DNA from: Nicotiana tabacum | Lineage: Eukaryota > Streptophyta > Magnoliopsida > Solanales > Solanaceae | NCBI RefSeq assembly: GCF_000715075.1 | Contig: NC_134082.1 | Span: 194,731,948-194,795,947 of the forward strand | Length of the DNA stretch: 64,000 nucleotides | Direction of reading: 5' to 3' | Translations under genes and position numbers: made by a program | Part shown: piece after piece, positions 15,598 to 27,342 of the stretch | How positions within the stretch are numbered: position 1 is the first letter of the stretch | Layout: each line of letters begins with the position of its first letter | Notes under the pieces: model-generated | Databases searched by the model: none | What the model was told of the DNA's origin: nothing | What the model saw: only the letters and a program-made list of their open reading frames with translations

Positions 15598-16740
15598 TTT
15601 TATTGATGTTGTTCCTTTCTTCCTCCTGAACCATTTTCCTTCTATCTTGAATCATCTTCTTTCAGAACTGCTTCCCTCAAAACTGGTGTTTCATTCCTCT
15701 GAAAAACTGCTGGAGATAACACTGCTGGGAATTATCTTCCTTCTTTAAGACTAGTTACTTTCCTCCTTTTAACAATAGCGGGGATGACACTAATTCAAAA
15801 ACCACTACCCTTAAAACTCGGGTTATCTTGCTTCTTCCAAGATTGCCTTCTTTAAAACTTGTATTGCCTTCTCCCGTATACTGCCGGGGATTCCACTTCC
15901 TTCAAAACTTGTGTTATCTTCCATCTTCCACAAGAAAATTTTCGCAATGAGAGAAAATTTTCGCAATGAGAGAAAATTTTCTGCCCCAGTTTGATAATCT
16001 TCTTTGTGGCCATGTCTTCCCGCTGTCAATAACATTTCCTTTCCCTGCTTTGAATCAAAGAAAATTTTTTTAGTTTAAAATGTGGTGAGTGGTCGTGCCA
16101 CTCCTGCTGGGGATGATATTCCTGCTGGGGATGGTTTTTCTTTTCTCTTCCTTCCCCGCTCTGTGTTGTCCGACCATCGCGGAACTTGGTCGATAATTTG
16201 TCGGAATTGTTCCTGCATCTCGCAAATCTGCTGGGGATCCTCTTGGAATTTGATCCATAACTTTTTAACTGTTGTTTTTTCTGTTTTTCTCCAACTTCCC
16301 CTGGAAATTCGGTCCTCTTGGAATCTAGACCCATTCATCATTTGGTCTTGCGACAAACTTCTTTTCACTTTGTCGCCTTATCTTTGTCCTGTCCTATTCG
16401 CGTTTTGCTTTGCACCGTTTTGGCAACTAGTAGTAAGCTCTGAAAATCCTTTTAAAAAAAAAATTGTTGGGGATGTAAAGTCTTTAAACCAAGAAATGAA
16501 AAAGTGACGATTTCAAAAATAGAAAAAGAAGAAGTCTTTCTGAACAAATGCTGGGGAAAAGGAAAGAAAAGAACTTATCTGAATGATATAACTGATCCCA
16601 ACGATCATGTCGTGCATTCCGGATCAACCAATACAGTCTATTTGTATCAATCAATCTTGCGGATGACCTCATTTTGCGGGGGATAAACAAGCACTCAACT
16701 CTTTGCCAAATGCGGATCCTTTCCGCCAATCTTGTCTTGT

Positions 16741-16925
16741 CGCCTCATAGTGCCCTTCGAGGGGTTTTCACTAATGAGACTCTCTCATTTCTCTCGACTC
16801 CCATCGCCTTATGGTGCCTGTGGGTTTTCACCGATAAGACTCTCTCATTTTATTTCTCTCAACTTCTGTCGCCTTATGGTGCCTGTGGAGGTTTTCACCG
16901 ATAAGACTCTCTCATTTTATTTTAT
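16741..16925. repeat. Short tandem repeat, unit about 70 bp, three copies
   Basis: Three copies of a unit reading TCGCCTTATGGTGCCTGTG then TTTTCACCGATAAGACTCTC and TCATTT. A related pair occurs in element 2 near 60230-60340. Part of the Ogre 3' UTR; no coding potential. Confidence 0.8.
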
Positions 16926-17290
16926 TTTTCAGCTAGGGATTGGAGTGTTACCGATATGACTCTCTCTGCTGGGGATTCTTTTCGGCTATCAATTCATTTC
17001 CAGTTTATGATCCTCTTCTCTGCTGGGGATCGAAGTGTTATTCCCGACTTCCATTTGCTTGACTTGGCACTTCTCGGATACTGATCGGGAGGTCTTTTTT
17101 GGACATCAACATGGGTTTGTATGGCTAAAAGAAAAGAGGTATCAAAAGGGTTCAAAATCATTTTGATGGGTAGAACATTACAACTCTTGGAATCGACCTT
17201 TCTTCCCAAAATTACAAACACAACTTCTGCCCCAGTTTTCTTGCTTGGGGATTTTTTTATTTTTGTTACACTATGACCGAGCCGTGAGGC

Positions 17291-17331
17291 GCCAACGTAT
17301 CCTTCTTGAGGAATCAGGTCAAACATAGTTC
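17291..17331 (-). other. Covarying hairpin module, copy 2 (after integrase, element 1)
   Basis: Same module about 240 bp past the integrase stop codon (sense direction), next to a T-rich tract (17341-17415, A-rich in the sense strand). The outer stem is decayed (CAACGT versus ACATAG); the inner TCCT/AGGA stem is kept. Confidence 0.7.
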
Positions 17332-17567
17332 CCAATTCCTTTGTTTTTTTTCTTGTGACTTTTCTTTTGTCTTTATTATCGTTATTTTTTCTTCTCTTTT
17401 TCTTTCATTTTCATTATTGATTACAAAAGAGGGGTATGAAAGAATAAATAAGGCTCAAAAGGGGAAGCAAAGGTTAAAGTATTTGGATAGAAGAAAGAAT
17501 TGCCTCCGTCATTTCATTCTCTGACAAATGAAAAGTACAAACAAACAACAATTACAATTAAAAGAAA

Positions 17568-18686
17568 TCATACATAATATCTCTTAACTGCGTCAGAATT
17601 GATAGTCATGTCGATGCATTTCCCTTCGATATCTGTTAAACATAAAGCGCCATTGGACAATACTCTGGTTACAATGAATGACCCTTGCCAATTCGGGGCG
17701 AACTTGCCCTTTGCCTCAACCTGATGTGGGAGGATGCGTTTTAGCACTTGCTGGCCCACTTCAAACTTCCGGGGACACACCTTTTTGTTGTATGCTCTTG
17801 CCATTCTCTTTTGATATAACTGGCCATGACACACAGCTGCCAATCTCTTTTCATCAATCAAGTTCAACTGCTCCAAACGGGTTTTGACCCACTCGTCATC
17901 ATCAATCTCAGCTTCAACGACAATCCGAAGGGATGGAATTTCAACTTCCGTCGGTATTACTGCTTCAGTTCCATATACCAACAAATAAGGAGTTGCCCCT
18001 ACTGAAGTACGAACAGTAGTGCGATAACCCAACAATGCAAATGGCAATTTCTCATGCCATTGTTTGGATCCTTCTATCATCTTCCTCAGTATCTTCTTTA
18101 TATTCTTGTTGGCCGCCTCAACCGCTCCATTCGCCTTGGGACGATATGGTGTGGAATTGCGGTGTGTAATCTTGAACTGTTGACATACCTCTTTCATCAA
18201 ACCACTGTTAAGATTAGCACCATTGTCCGTGATAATCACTTTTGGGATCCCAAATCTACAGATGATATGGGAATGAACAAAATCTACCACTGCCTTCTTG
18301 GTTATTGATTTGAAAGTTTTAGCTTCAACCTACTTAGTGAAATAATCGATGGTCACCAGAATGAACCTATGACCGTTGGTAGCTGCCGGCTCAATAGGTC
18401 TGATGACATCCATGCCCCAAGCAACAAATGGCCATGGTGCTGACATTGTATGCAATTCTGTCGGTGGAGAATGAATCAAATCTCCGTGTATCTAACACTG
18501 ATGGCATTTTCGCACGCAATTGATACAATCACACTCCATAGTGAGCCAATAGTATCCTGCTCGAAGAATCTTCTTCGCCAACACATATTCGCTCATATGT
18601 GGCCCACAAACTCCAGCATGTACCTCTGTCATAACTGTCGTGGCTTGACTAGCATCTATACATCTCAGTAATCCCAAATCTGGGGT
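17568..18686 (-). pseudogene. Integrase of Ogre element 1
   Basis: Inserts element DNA into the chromosome. Reading downwards: the end of the RNase H region, then an HHCC zinc-binding part (EVHAGVCGPH then CINCVRKCHQC, 18640-18492), a core whose open part starts at 18290 (VDFVHSHIICRFGIPK, TDNGANLNS with catalytic Asp, then NSTPYRPKANGAVEAANK with the catalytic Glu), and a C-terminal part LPHQVEAKGKFAPNWQGSF. It ends KRYYV with TAA at about 17568. Stops near 18690, 18491 and 18328 interrupt it. The part 17568-18290 is a clean 240-codon stretch. No chromodomain is visible, as expected for Tat/Ogre. Confidence 0.9.
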
Positions 18687-21044
18687 TCATTTGTACAACA
18701 CTCCTCCACTGAGGAAGAATCCATTTGCCAATCGCCGAATGGCTCTCTTTTGATCTCCGGTGGCCTGCTCCGGGTATATCCCCATCCTGAGGTATTTCTT
18801 GACATCATAAAACCATGGTTCGCCATCCATTTCTTCCTCTATCATGTTGCAATAAGCATGCTGATCACGAACCTGAATATGCAATGGGTCAACATGAATT
18901 TTGTCTGGGTGGTGCAACATCGATGCCAAAGTAGCCAAAGCATCGACAACCTCATTATGAACTCTTGGGATGTGTCTAAACTCCACTGATCGAAATCGCT
19001 TGCTCAGATCGTGCAAACATTATCGATATGGTATGAGCTTCAAATCCTTGTTTCCCATTCACCCTGAATCTGATGCACCAGGAGGTCCGAGTCTCCCAAA
19101 ACCAAGACGTCCTGGACATCCATGTCTGCAGCTAACCGTAAGCCCAGAATGCATGCCTCATACTCAGCCATGTTGTTGGTACAATAGAAACGTAGCTGAG
19201 CCGTAACAGGATAATGATGTCCTGTTTCAAAAATAAGTACCGCTCCTATTCCAACTCCCTTCGCATTTGCGGCTCCATCAAAGAAGAGCTTCCAACCTGG
19301 TTCCTTGGTCATTTCCAACTCATCTATATGCATCACTTCTTCATCAGGAAAATACGTCCTCAATGGCTCGTATTCTTCATCAACAGGATTCTCAGCCAAG
19401 TGATCGGCCAATGCTTGGGCCTTCATGGACGTCCTCTTTACATAGACGATGTCGAACTCCGTGAGTAATATTTGCCATTTCGCTAACCTCTCTATGGGCA
19501 TAGGCTTCTGGAAAATATACTTCAGTGTATCCAAGCGTGAAATGAGATAAGTAGTATATGATGACAGATAATGCTTCAATTTCTGGGCCACCCAAGTTAG
19601 GGTGCAACATGTCTTCTCGAGTTGAGTGTACTTAACCTCATAGACTGTAAATTTCTAGCTGAGATAATGGATGGCTTGATCCTTCCTTCCTGTAATGTCG
19701 TGTTGCCCCAGTACGCAGCCAAACGAATTCTCCAGGACCGTTAGATAAAGAATTAACGGTCTCCCCGACTCAGGTGGAACCAACAAAGGTGGATTTGATA
19801 AATATCCTTTGATTTGGTCAAATGCTTCCTGACATTCTGCCGTCCATTCTACCGCAGCATCTTTCTTCAGTAGCCGAAAAATGGGTTCACAAGTTGCTGT
19901 GAGTTGAGCAATAAACCTGCTGATATAATTCAACCTTCCCAACAGACTCATTACTTCTGTCTTGTTCTTCGGCGGTGGCAAATCTTGGATGGATTTGATC
20001 TTTGACGGGTCCAACTCAATGCCTCGCCGACTGACGATGAATCCCAACAGCTTTCCAGATGGAACGTCAAATGCACATTTGGCCGGGTTGAGCTTAATAT
20101 CGTACCTTCGAAGTCTTTGGAAAAACTTCCTTAGGTCTGCTACGTGGTCTTCCTGATGCTTGGATTTTATGATCACATCGTCCACGTATACCTCAATCTC
20201 TTTGTGTATCATGTCATGAAACACAATAGTCATTGCTCTCATGTACGTTGCCCCAACATTCTTCAAACCAAATGGCATTACCCAGTAGCAATAAGTCCCC
20301 CACGGCATAATGAAAGCCGTCTTTTACGCATCTTCTTCATCCATCAGAATCTGATGATACCCAGTATAGCAATCCACAAAAGACCTGATCTCACATCCGG
20401 CACAATTATCAATCAAGATATGGATGTTGGGTAATGTAAAGCTATCCTTTGGGCTCGTCATGTTCAGATTGCGGTAATCAACACACACCCTGATCTTCCC
20501 ATCTTTCATCGGCACTGGCACCACATTAGCCAACCAATCAGGATATCAAGTGACCCGAATAACCTTTGCTTGCAGCTGCTTGGTTACTTCTTCTCTAATC
20601 TTCACACTCATGTCTGTTTTGAAATTCCTCAATTTCTGCTTGACGGGAGGGCATACCGGGTTAATGGGTAATTTGTGAACCACTAAATCCGTGCTTAACC
20701 CCGGCATGTCATCATACGACCATGCAAAAACATCTTTGAACTCAATAAGTGCTTTGATTAATTCTTCCCTGATATTCGGTGCAATGTGGATGCTTATTTT
20801 AGTTTCCTGGATATCAACTGCATCCCCTAAATTGATGACTTCTGTGTCATTTAAGTTGGGCTTGGATTTCTCTTCAAACTGGCTTAACTCTCTGTTTATC
20901 TCTTCGAAGGCTTCATCCTCATCGTATTCCGATTCATCATCATAATCGACCTCTTGTACAGTTAGTTCGAAATCAGATTGATTCTTTAGACTGGGTTGAA
21001 GATCCGTTGTGCATGCTATGTCATTAGAACCAATATAAAGAGAA
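18687..21044 (-). pseudogene. Reverse transcriptase, RNase H and second (archaeal-type) RNase H of Ogre element 1
   Basis: This second pol exon follows the predicted splice acceptor. An acidic leader gives way to FKDVFAWSYDDMPGL (about 20730), RVCVDYRNLN (20480), VMPFGLKNVGATY (20270) and the intact catalytic YVDD box (about 20190), then the connection and first RNase H ending ALADHLAENP. A second RNase H follows (WKLFFDGAANAKGVGIG about 19300, NNMAEYEACILGL, GDSDLLVHQI). A second, archaeal-type RNase H is characteristic of Tat/Ogre. In-frame stops lie near 20544, 20322, 19655, 19022 and 18687, so no polyprotein could be made. Confidence 0.92.
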
Positions 21045-21227
21045 CTGCTCAGAAAGAGAAAAGAAGAAAACAAAATTAGAACAAAATAAGAAAATAAAAG
21101 CTTTCACTTTATTAAAATACGGGATAACAGAGTTTCACACTTTGCCGAATACAAAACAAAACTGGATTACAACCCTGGAATAATCCAAAAACAAGAAAGA
21201 AAAGAAAAAAAAATCAGAGCCCACTAC
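21045..21227 (-). other. Predicted Ogre pol intron (183 nt)
   Basis: On the minus strand a donor GTAGTGG begins at 21227 and an acceptor with a strong pyrimidine tract (TCTCTTTCTGAGCAG) ends at 21045. It separates the protease/G-patch part from RT, as known for Ogre, where splicing restores the gag-pol frame. Ogre element 2 has a matching acceptor near 61385 and the following GACATGACATGCGCACA corresponds to GACATAGCATGCACA here. The intron contains AATAAA (plus 21109-21114), which could allow premature polyadenylation of unspliced RNA; that part is inference. Confidence 0.7.
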
Positions 21228-22646
21228 CACAACTCCCTCCGGGTAGGAAGAGGAGTAACTGCCCAATTGTTGATATTGGCCCTAGGTCCCACAAACTGTA
21301 TATCTGCCCTACTGGACCCTTCTCCAGCTTCTATCATGTTGACATCAGCGAACAACCTTTCAAAACCCCCCATTCAAATCTCCATCTGGCCCAATCAGGG
21401 GTCCGAGAACTTTCGGGACCGACAACTTTCTGATACCTGCTCTGACAAAGGATCTGGAAAGACGTGGAACTGGCTTAGGAAGAACCCGAACTTTCTTCTT
21501 CAACTACCGGGCCCGCCTTACATCTGCTGCCGTAGGCTTGATTCCTAGCCCGAAAGTGTCCAGGTTCTTGGGCAAAGAAACTGACTGGACCATACCTTGC
21601 AGGTCAACCCCCAAACCTTTTCCTGGTACAAACCCGCCGTTTAGCATTTCCGAGGCTACCATGAAGGTCACAGCTGCGATCCTGGGAAGTGGAAGGTCCT
21701 TGCCTTCAGAAATTCTATCCACTGAAACCGCGTCAAACAACTGGAACACCCATGGACCTTTGTCATCATCAGTTTCTATGAATGGCACAACGGCATCACT
21801 CACAATGCCTGTACCGTCATCCCCGTGCACCACTATCTCCTGCCTGTCCCACTCAAATTTCACCATCTAGTGCAATGTAGAAGGCACTGCTTTAGCGGCA
21901 TGGATCCAGGGTTTCCCCAATAGAAGGTTGTATGATACTGCCACGTCTACCACTTGGAATTCCATGGTGAATTTGACTGGACCAATGGTTAATTCCAGTA
22001 TGATATCACCCACCGTGTCAGTACCGCCCCCATCAAAACCTCGGACGCAGACGTTGTTCCTGTGAATCCAGTCATGATCAACCTTCAGCTTGTTCAGAGT
22101 ACTCAAAGTACAGATGTTGGCGCTTGACCCATTATCAATCAATACTCGGGTGACCACTGAGTCTTCGCATTTCATGGTCAAGTAGAGGGCTTTGTTGTGT
22201 TCTGTACCTTCTGTCGACAATTCATCATCAGAAAACGTCACTCGGTTTACCTCGAAGATTTTGTGCACTATCCTCTCCAAGTGGTTTACAGAGATTTTAT
22301 CCAGAACATGGGCCTCGTTCAGGATTTTCATCAGTGTCTGGCAATGATCGCTGGAATGGATTAACAAGAATAGCAGCGAAATCTGTGCCGGGGTCTTTCT
22401 TAACTGCTCCACAATGGAGTAGTCTTGTGCCTTCATTTTCTTCAAAAACTCCTCAACCTCTTCCTCTGTCACTGGCTTCTTTACCACCGCTGGGTTGGAC
22501 CTTCTTAACTCTACTGGAGAAAAACACCTTCCCGAACGAGTTAATCCTTGGGCCTCACATACTTCTTCCACAACCTCCTTCCCTTTGTACATTACCATCG
22601 CTTTACTGTAGCTCCATGGCACGACTTTCTCACTGGTTATCGGCAT
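21228..22646 (-). pseudogene. Aspartic protease and G-patch-like tail of Ogre element 1
   Basis: Protease region: VLIDNGSSANICTLSTL near 22150 (active site DNG rather than DTG, as often in this group) and SYNLLLGKPWIHAAKAVPS at its end; TAG at 21867-21869, then the frame continues. The tail has a G-patch-like MLNGGFVPGKGLG and FGLGIKPTAADVRRAR, then a stop near 21504 and more coding to about 21228, where the intron starts. Protease would mature the polyprotein. Confidence 0.88.
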
Positions 22647-24691
22647 CTACATTATTGGCCTGATAACAACTGGACCTATGCATGCTAGCTTGCTTAGTAC
22701 CCCTCGCACCGTTAATTTTACCGGCTCTGGATTCTTTGCAACAACAGGTGAACTCTTCCCCATCACCACTACTGGCTTGACGTCTACCTTTTCCAATTGT
22801 ACCACCTCTTCTCTACCTGTCGACTTTTCTTTTGGGCTGGCACGGATCATCATCACTGTCTGTGAGGGTTTCTTTAGCTCCCTTCCTTCGTGCACGAGTT
22901 CGATCATATGGGTTTCATGGTGTGCTGGCAAAGGGTTCTGATTGATGTTGGGTGCCTCTGGCTCCTGGACCTCGATCCTATTTGTGTCAATAAGATCTTG
23001 TATGGCAGTCTTCAACTTCCAACACTTCTTAGTATCATGCCCGGGAGCCCCCGAACAATATTCAAAGCTTACCGAGTGATCCAGATTTTTGGGAAAGGGA
23101 TTTGGTAATTTGGGCTCCACAGGACTCAATAGGCCTAACTGCCTCAATTTGTGGAATAGAGTAGTATAGGTTTCTCCCAGCGGAGTGAATCTTCTCGGCC
23201 TCTGCACCCTTTCATTCCTAAAAGTCTAATTCTCACGGAAACCTGGTCCCGAAGGATTCCTGTAGGCCCTTGGTGGTGGGTATGTGTTTTGTGGAGGTGG
23301 ATATGTATTTTGGGGAGCCAGCGCACGCCATTGCGGGCTAGCCGGAGGCTAGGTGTAAGTTTGGGCGTGATGGACAGAGAAATGTGGCTCTGGTGGTAGG
23401 TAGTAGGGCTGTGGAGGGCCATATGGAATGTGTGGGTAATTTGAGTGATGGGATTTAGGTTGGTAGTGAGGGGGGGGACCTCTGGATCTGGACCAAGTAC
23501 CTGCCTCGACTGTTGCGACATCTTCCCTTTTCTTCTTTCCGAGCGCACCTCCCATGCCGCTCTGGATGGCCTGAGTGGTTGCTTTAATTGCCGAATAGCT
23601 CAGGATTTTGTTGGACTTAAGTCCCTCTTCAATCATACCGCCCATTTTTACTACTTCGTTGAAAGATTTGCCAACTGACGTTACCAAGTGACCAAAGTAA
23701 GTTGGCTCTAGAGTCTGTAGAAAGTAGTCCACCATTTCCCTCTCTCTCATCGGAGGATCAACCCTTGCTGCCTGTTCTCTCCAGCGGAACCCAAATTCTC
23801 GGAAGCTTTCCCCCGGCTTCTTCTCAAGTTTCAGCAATGTGAGACGGTCAGGGACGATCTCAAGGTTGTACTGAAAGTTACCTGCAAATGCTTGTGCTAA
23901 ATCGTCCCAGGTGTACCACCTGCTCGGATCCTGTCTTGTGTACCATTCCAGTGCAGAACCGCTCAGACTCTAACCAAAGTAAGCTATCAGCAACTCGTCT
24001 TTTCCCTTGGCCCCTCTCATCTTACTGCAAAACCCACGCAGATGTGCCATTGGATCACCGTGCCCCTCGTATAGATCAAACTTTGGCATCTTGAACCCTG
24101 CCGACAATTGAATGTCGGGGAATGGGCATAGATCTTTGTAGGCCACACTGACTTGGTTGCCTAACCCATGGATATTCCTGAAGGACTACTCCAGGCTTTT
24201 AAACTTTCGAAGCACTTCGTCTTGCTCTAGGCTCTTAGCCGGCTTTTCAGTCTCTACCGGGAGCTCGAAGTGAGTATTATAAGTATGAGGCTTGGGTGCT
24301 TTGAAGGTTGGTTCAGGGGGTAATATTGATTATCGTGAGCCTAAAACAACGGCTCGCTGGATGATCTTTGCAGTGTGGCCGGTGGGGGTGCCACAAAAAT
24401 AGGGACATTTGGTGGGGGAGGGTTCTGATTGGGTTATGAAGCTTGGGGATCATAGGCATTTCTTCCCTGATAGTATTGGTGACTGGGGAAGTTTGTTGAA
24501 GGGCCGAGGGGAGGGTATTCCGGCGTGTGTCCTGGTGGGAGAGTGGGAATAACGGGAGGGTTAGGCACCTTTTGTACCCTAGCTAAGGCCAGCTGCATTT
24601 CTTTCATCTCCTGTCTCATCTTATCCATTTCCTCCTTCAGCATTTGATTCTCCGTCCTTTCATCCTCGACACTTTGGTCTGAACTAGTCAT
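22647..24691 (-). pseudogene. Gag of Ogre element 1
   Basis: It starts at a real ATG (24691; MTSSDQSVEDERTENQ), with an N-terminal coiled coil rich in Glu/Lys/Met, then a Pro-rich linker. The retrotransposon gag core is visible at KPGESFREFGFRWREQAARV (about 23820-23760) and the zinc-binding region at YCSGAPGHDTKKCWKLK near 23060, where the usual first Cys is Phe. Several stops (about 24436, 24190, 23968, 23350, 23228) break it. Gag builds the particle and binds RNA. Confidence 0.9.
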
Positions 24692-25268
24692 GATTTTTAG
24701 TATGGGCCCTTTGGATCTTGTTTGGTAATGGTAATCTGCCAGAACGTTCTAACAAACTAACTGGTTCGAAATCTCTAGAAATCAACAAACTTGTTAGCGT
24801 TAGAGTTTAACACATATTGCAATTTCACGTTGGGGGATGCAATGTTCCTAGGCAGTTTAACCATTTCTAACATGTCTTTGCTTCGACCGCATGCGTCATT
24901 CCGGCTTACTTTGTTTGTGTCTCGTTTAGGTGTTTCCAAAACTTTCTTCATCTCTTTTTTTATTTTCTTTTTTTTCTTCTTTTCTTTTTCTTTTTAGTGG
25001 TGGTCGAATCTTATGTGGATTGCCTACGTATCATGTCCCCGCATGAATCAGACCGCGCGTAGTTCTGCCACATAAATGCGAAAAGAAAAATGAAAATTTT
25101 GATTTTTCATTAATAAACATTCTATTACAAACTAGACACTTTTTGGAAAGGAAAATAACAGACTCAAAACCAAACCAAGTACGAACTCAATAACTACTGA
25201 CATACTCTGATGCGAAATAAAGACAGACTCTAACAGACAACAAACTCTAAAAAAAATACAGATTCAAA
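24692..25268 (-). other. ORF1-gag spacer of Ogre element 1
   Basis: Non-coding, about 580 bp. It has a pyrimidine tract on the plus strand (24948-25014; A/G-rich in the sense RNA) adjoining hairpin copy 3 at 25022-25065. The same pair of features sits upstream of gag in element 2 (63400-63555). Confidence 0.7.
25022..25065 (-). other. Covarying hairpin module, copy 3 (between ORF1 and gag, element 1)
   Basis: Plus-strand outer arms CTACG/CGTAG; inner arms CATG/CATG, replacing CCTC/GAGG of the 60694 copy with pairing kept. Lies about 330 bp upstream of the gag ATG. Confidence 0.75.
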
Positions 25269-27342
25269 CTATGAACACATTAAAGTTTTAAATTTGGGTG
25301 CCCGCGGGGCGTCATTCGGCCTCGCCGTGGGTTTAGGTGTAAGGTTCCTTTCCAGCTGTTCCAATTCATACATGATTTGCTTCACAAATATCATCACCGC
25401 CGAGAAGAAGGTAGTACGGGTCATGTTTTCACACTCCTGACATTCCTGGTGATAGCACGAGCAATAGTCAGAATCTTGTTCCTGGTTCAGTCTTTCTCTA
25501 GGAGTCGGCATTCTATCTGATCCCCTCTAGCCATCAAAACCCGAGATTCATGCAGACGTTGTTTCCGTAACTGCTGTATTTCATCTTCCATCGAGGCCAT
25601 CAGATTATAGTAGTGTTTACTCTCGGTTTCAAAAGCCTTGGCTTGTTTAGCCGCCTTGCTCTCTAGGGTGGTCACCTTCCTTTTTAGACCGACCACGGTC
25701 TTTTCATGATCTTTCCTTGCTAGCTGTAAGCACTGTGTGTCTTTCGTTCTTTTGGCCCATTGTGCCCGGAGTTGTGCTATGGTATCCTCAGATTTCTTCA
25801 AATTATCCCGGCACTCACCGATTTCCTTTTTCAACCCTTTTATTAACCGCTCATCCGACCGACTCTTTTGTTGTCTGTCAGCATCTCTCCTCATTTGTTG
25901 GATTTGGGCTTTCAGTGCCTCATTTTCTTGGGCCAATTTGCTCTTTTCTCCCCGATCGGTATCAACTTGCAGACTATTTTCAAATTCCAGGTCTCTAATC
26001 CGTTGCCTCAGCTTGCCTACTTCGGCGGCCCGGTATTTGCGCTCTTTGGCCAACCAGTCTCACGGTTCTTGTGACGCCTCAACGAACTACTGAATGTGAG
26101 GTTTTTTGGTTGGCCGTTCGTCTCTTATAATGCCCTTCTTTCTATAACAGGCGAGATAAGCCGGCGAGACTTCGCCTCTGGATATGTCGCGCACTCGGGT
26201 GCTTACCGTCAAATACTGGCATTCATTCCATATGTAACAGACGGTTTCTTCAGGAAATTGGCCGTCGATGCTTATCTCGACTGTATAAACACTGAGATCT
26301 TCATCTGGGTGTACCACCTGACACCTTCCTAACTGTCTCATCACCCGGTAGGGCACATAAGGTTGAATACCTCGAAGTCCCATTAAGAGGAAGTAAGGCC
26401 CTGTGGCGGGCATATACACAATTTCTTCAACAGGAAGCCAACCCAATGTCCACCCTATTTGTGCTGTAGTGATGGCGCGGAGGCAAGATATCCAGTCTTC
26501 AGACCCTTCTAGCAATTTGAGCCCTGAAATCCTCATGTTATATCCTTCAATGCAGCCTTCGTTTGTAGATTTATAGCTCATATACTGAGGAGGATAACAC
26601 AAGTGCTCGATCATCCACATCTGCAATAACCTTCAAAAAAATCTGCCCCGGCTTTACAAGCTGTGAGAGCTCGGTATATCTTGGACACTATCATAGGGGC
26701 AAGCGTGCTTTTGTCGTTGGTAATCAAGACTTTGACGACTCCAGCCACCTTCAAATCAATATTTCTGTCTTCCCGAGGAAACACCACAATGCCCAAGAAC
26801 GCTACCATGAAGGCGAACCGCCTATGTTCATCCCATTTTGTCCGATTCCCTCTGCTGCAAACCCCGCTTTCCAGATCGTCGAACCCTCCTATATGCCCAT
26901 ACCTCTGGTATATGAACTGCAGAGTAGAAAAACCCCTATCCAATTTAGAGTACGGGACTCCCTTGCTTATCTTCAGTAGATCCATGAACTTGTGCGAATT
27001 GACGGCTCTTGGAGCAATCAGATATTTGTGCCTTAGCCCCTCAGTAATGTCCATATAACATGCTACCTCTTCTAAGGTTGGGGTGAGTTCAAAATCTAAG
27101 AAGTGAAATACGTTGTGGGCCGCGTCCCAGAATGTAACCAAAGCTTTTATGATGTCACATCTGGGTCTGACGTCCAACAAACTAGTGAGGCCTCCCAGAT
27201 GTGATTTGATCTTATCTCGCTCTGACTTTTCCAAATCCTCCCACCATAAGCGCAACTCCAAAGGGATCTTGCTCCTAATTGTTACCGGCAAACTTGGACC
27301 CGTGTTCATTCTGGATGTTTGTTTGGGGTGATTAGGACTCAT
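25269..27342 (-). pseudogene. Ogre ORF1 (plant-mobile-domain-like plus coiled coil)
   Basis: It begins at ATG 27342 (MSPNHPKQTSRMN); in-frame sequence upstream lacks an ATG. The first part has FWDAAHNVFHFLDFELTPTL and EEVACYMDI, similar to plant mobile domain (aminotransferase-like) proteins carried by retroelements. The second part (26620-26087) continues with WMIEHLCYPPQY. The third (26053-25487) is a long coiled coil (KLRQRIRDLEFENSLQ through EIQQLRKQRLHE). The tail (25511-25269) is Cys-containing. The pieces are separated by a frameshift near 26625 and stops near 26085 and 25490. Ogre ORF1 function is not established; a role in particle or nuclear targeting would be speculation. Confidence 0.8.

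Larger units (their letters stand above)
14635..17560 (-). other. Ogre element 1 3' UTR
   Basis: Non-coding region between integrase stop and PPT. It contains two covarying hairpins (14758-14800 and 17291-17331), a 50-58 bp tandem array (15061-15597), a short triplicate of AGAAAATTTTCGCAATGAG (15943-15985), a roughly 70-bp repeat with CACCGATAAGACTCTC (16741-16925), and six copies of TGCTGGGGA. Small open frames here lack domains. The block AATTTTCTGCCCCAGTTTG at about 15974 also occurs in element 2 near 59436, so parts are conserved between elements. Confidence 0.75.

Noticed and set aside
15823..16507. Cluster of overlapping ORFs on both strands in the Ogre 1 3' UTR
   Set aside because: No motif in any frame; the region is repeat-rich 3' UTR with PBS-like words.
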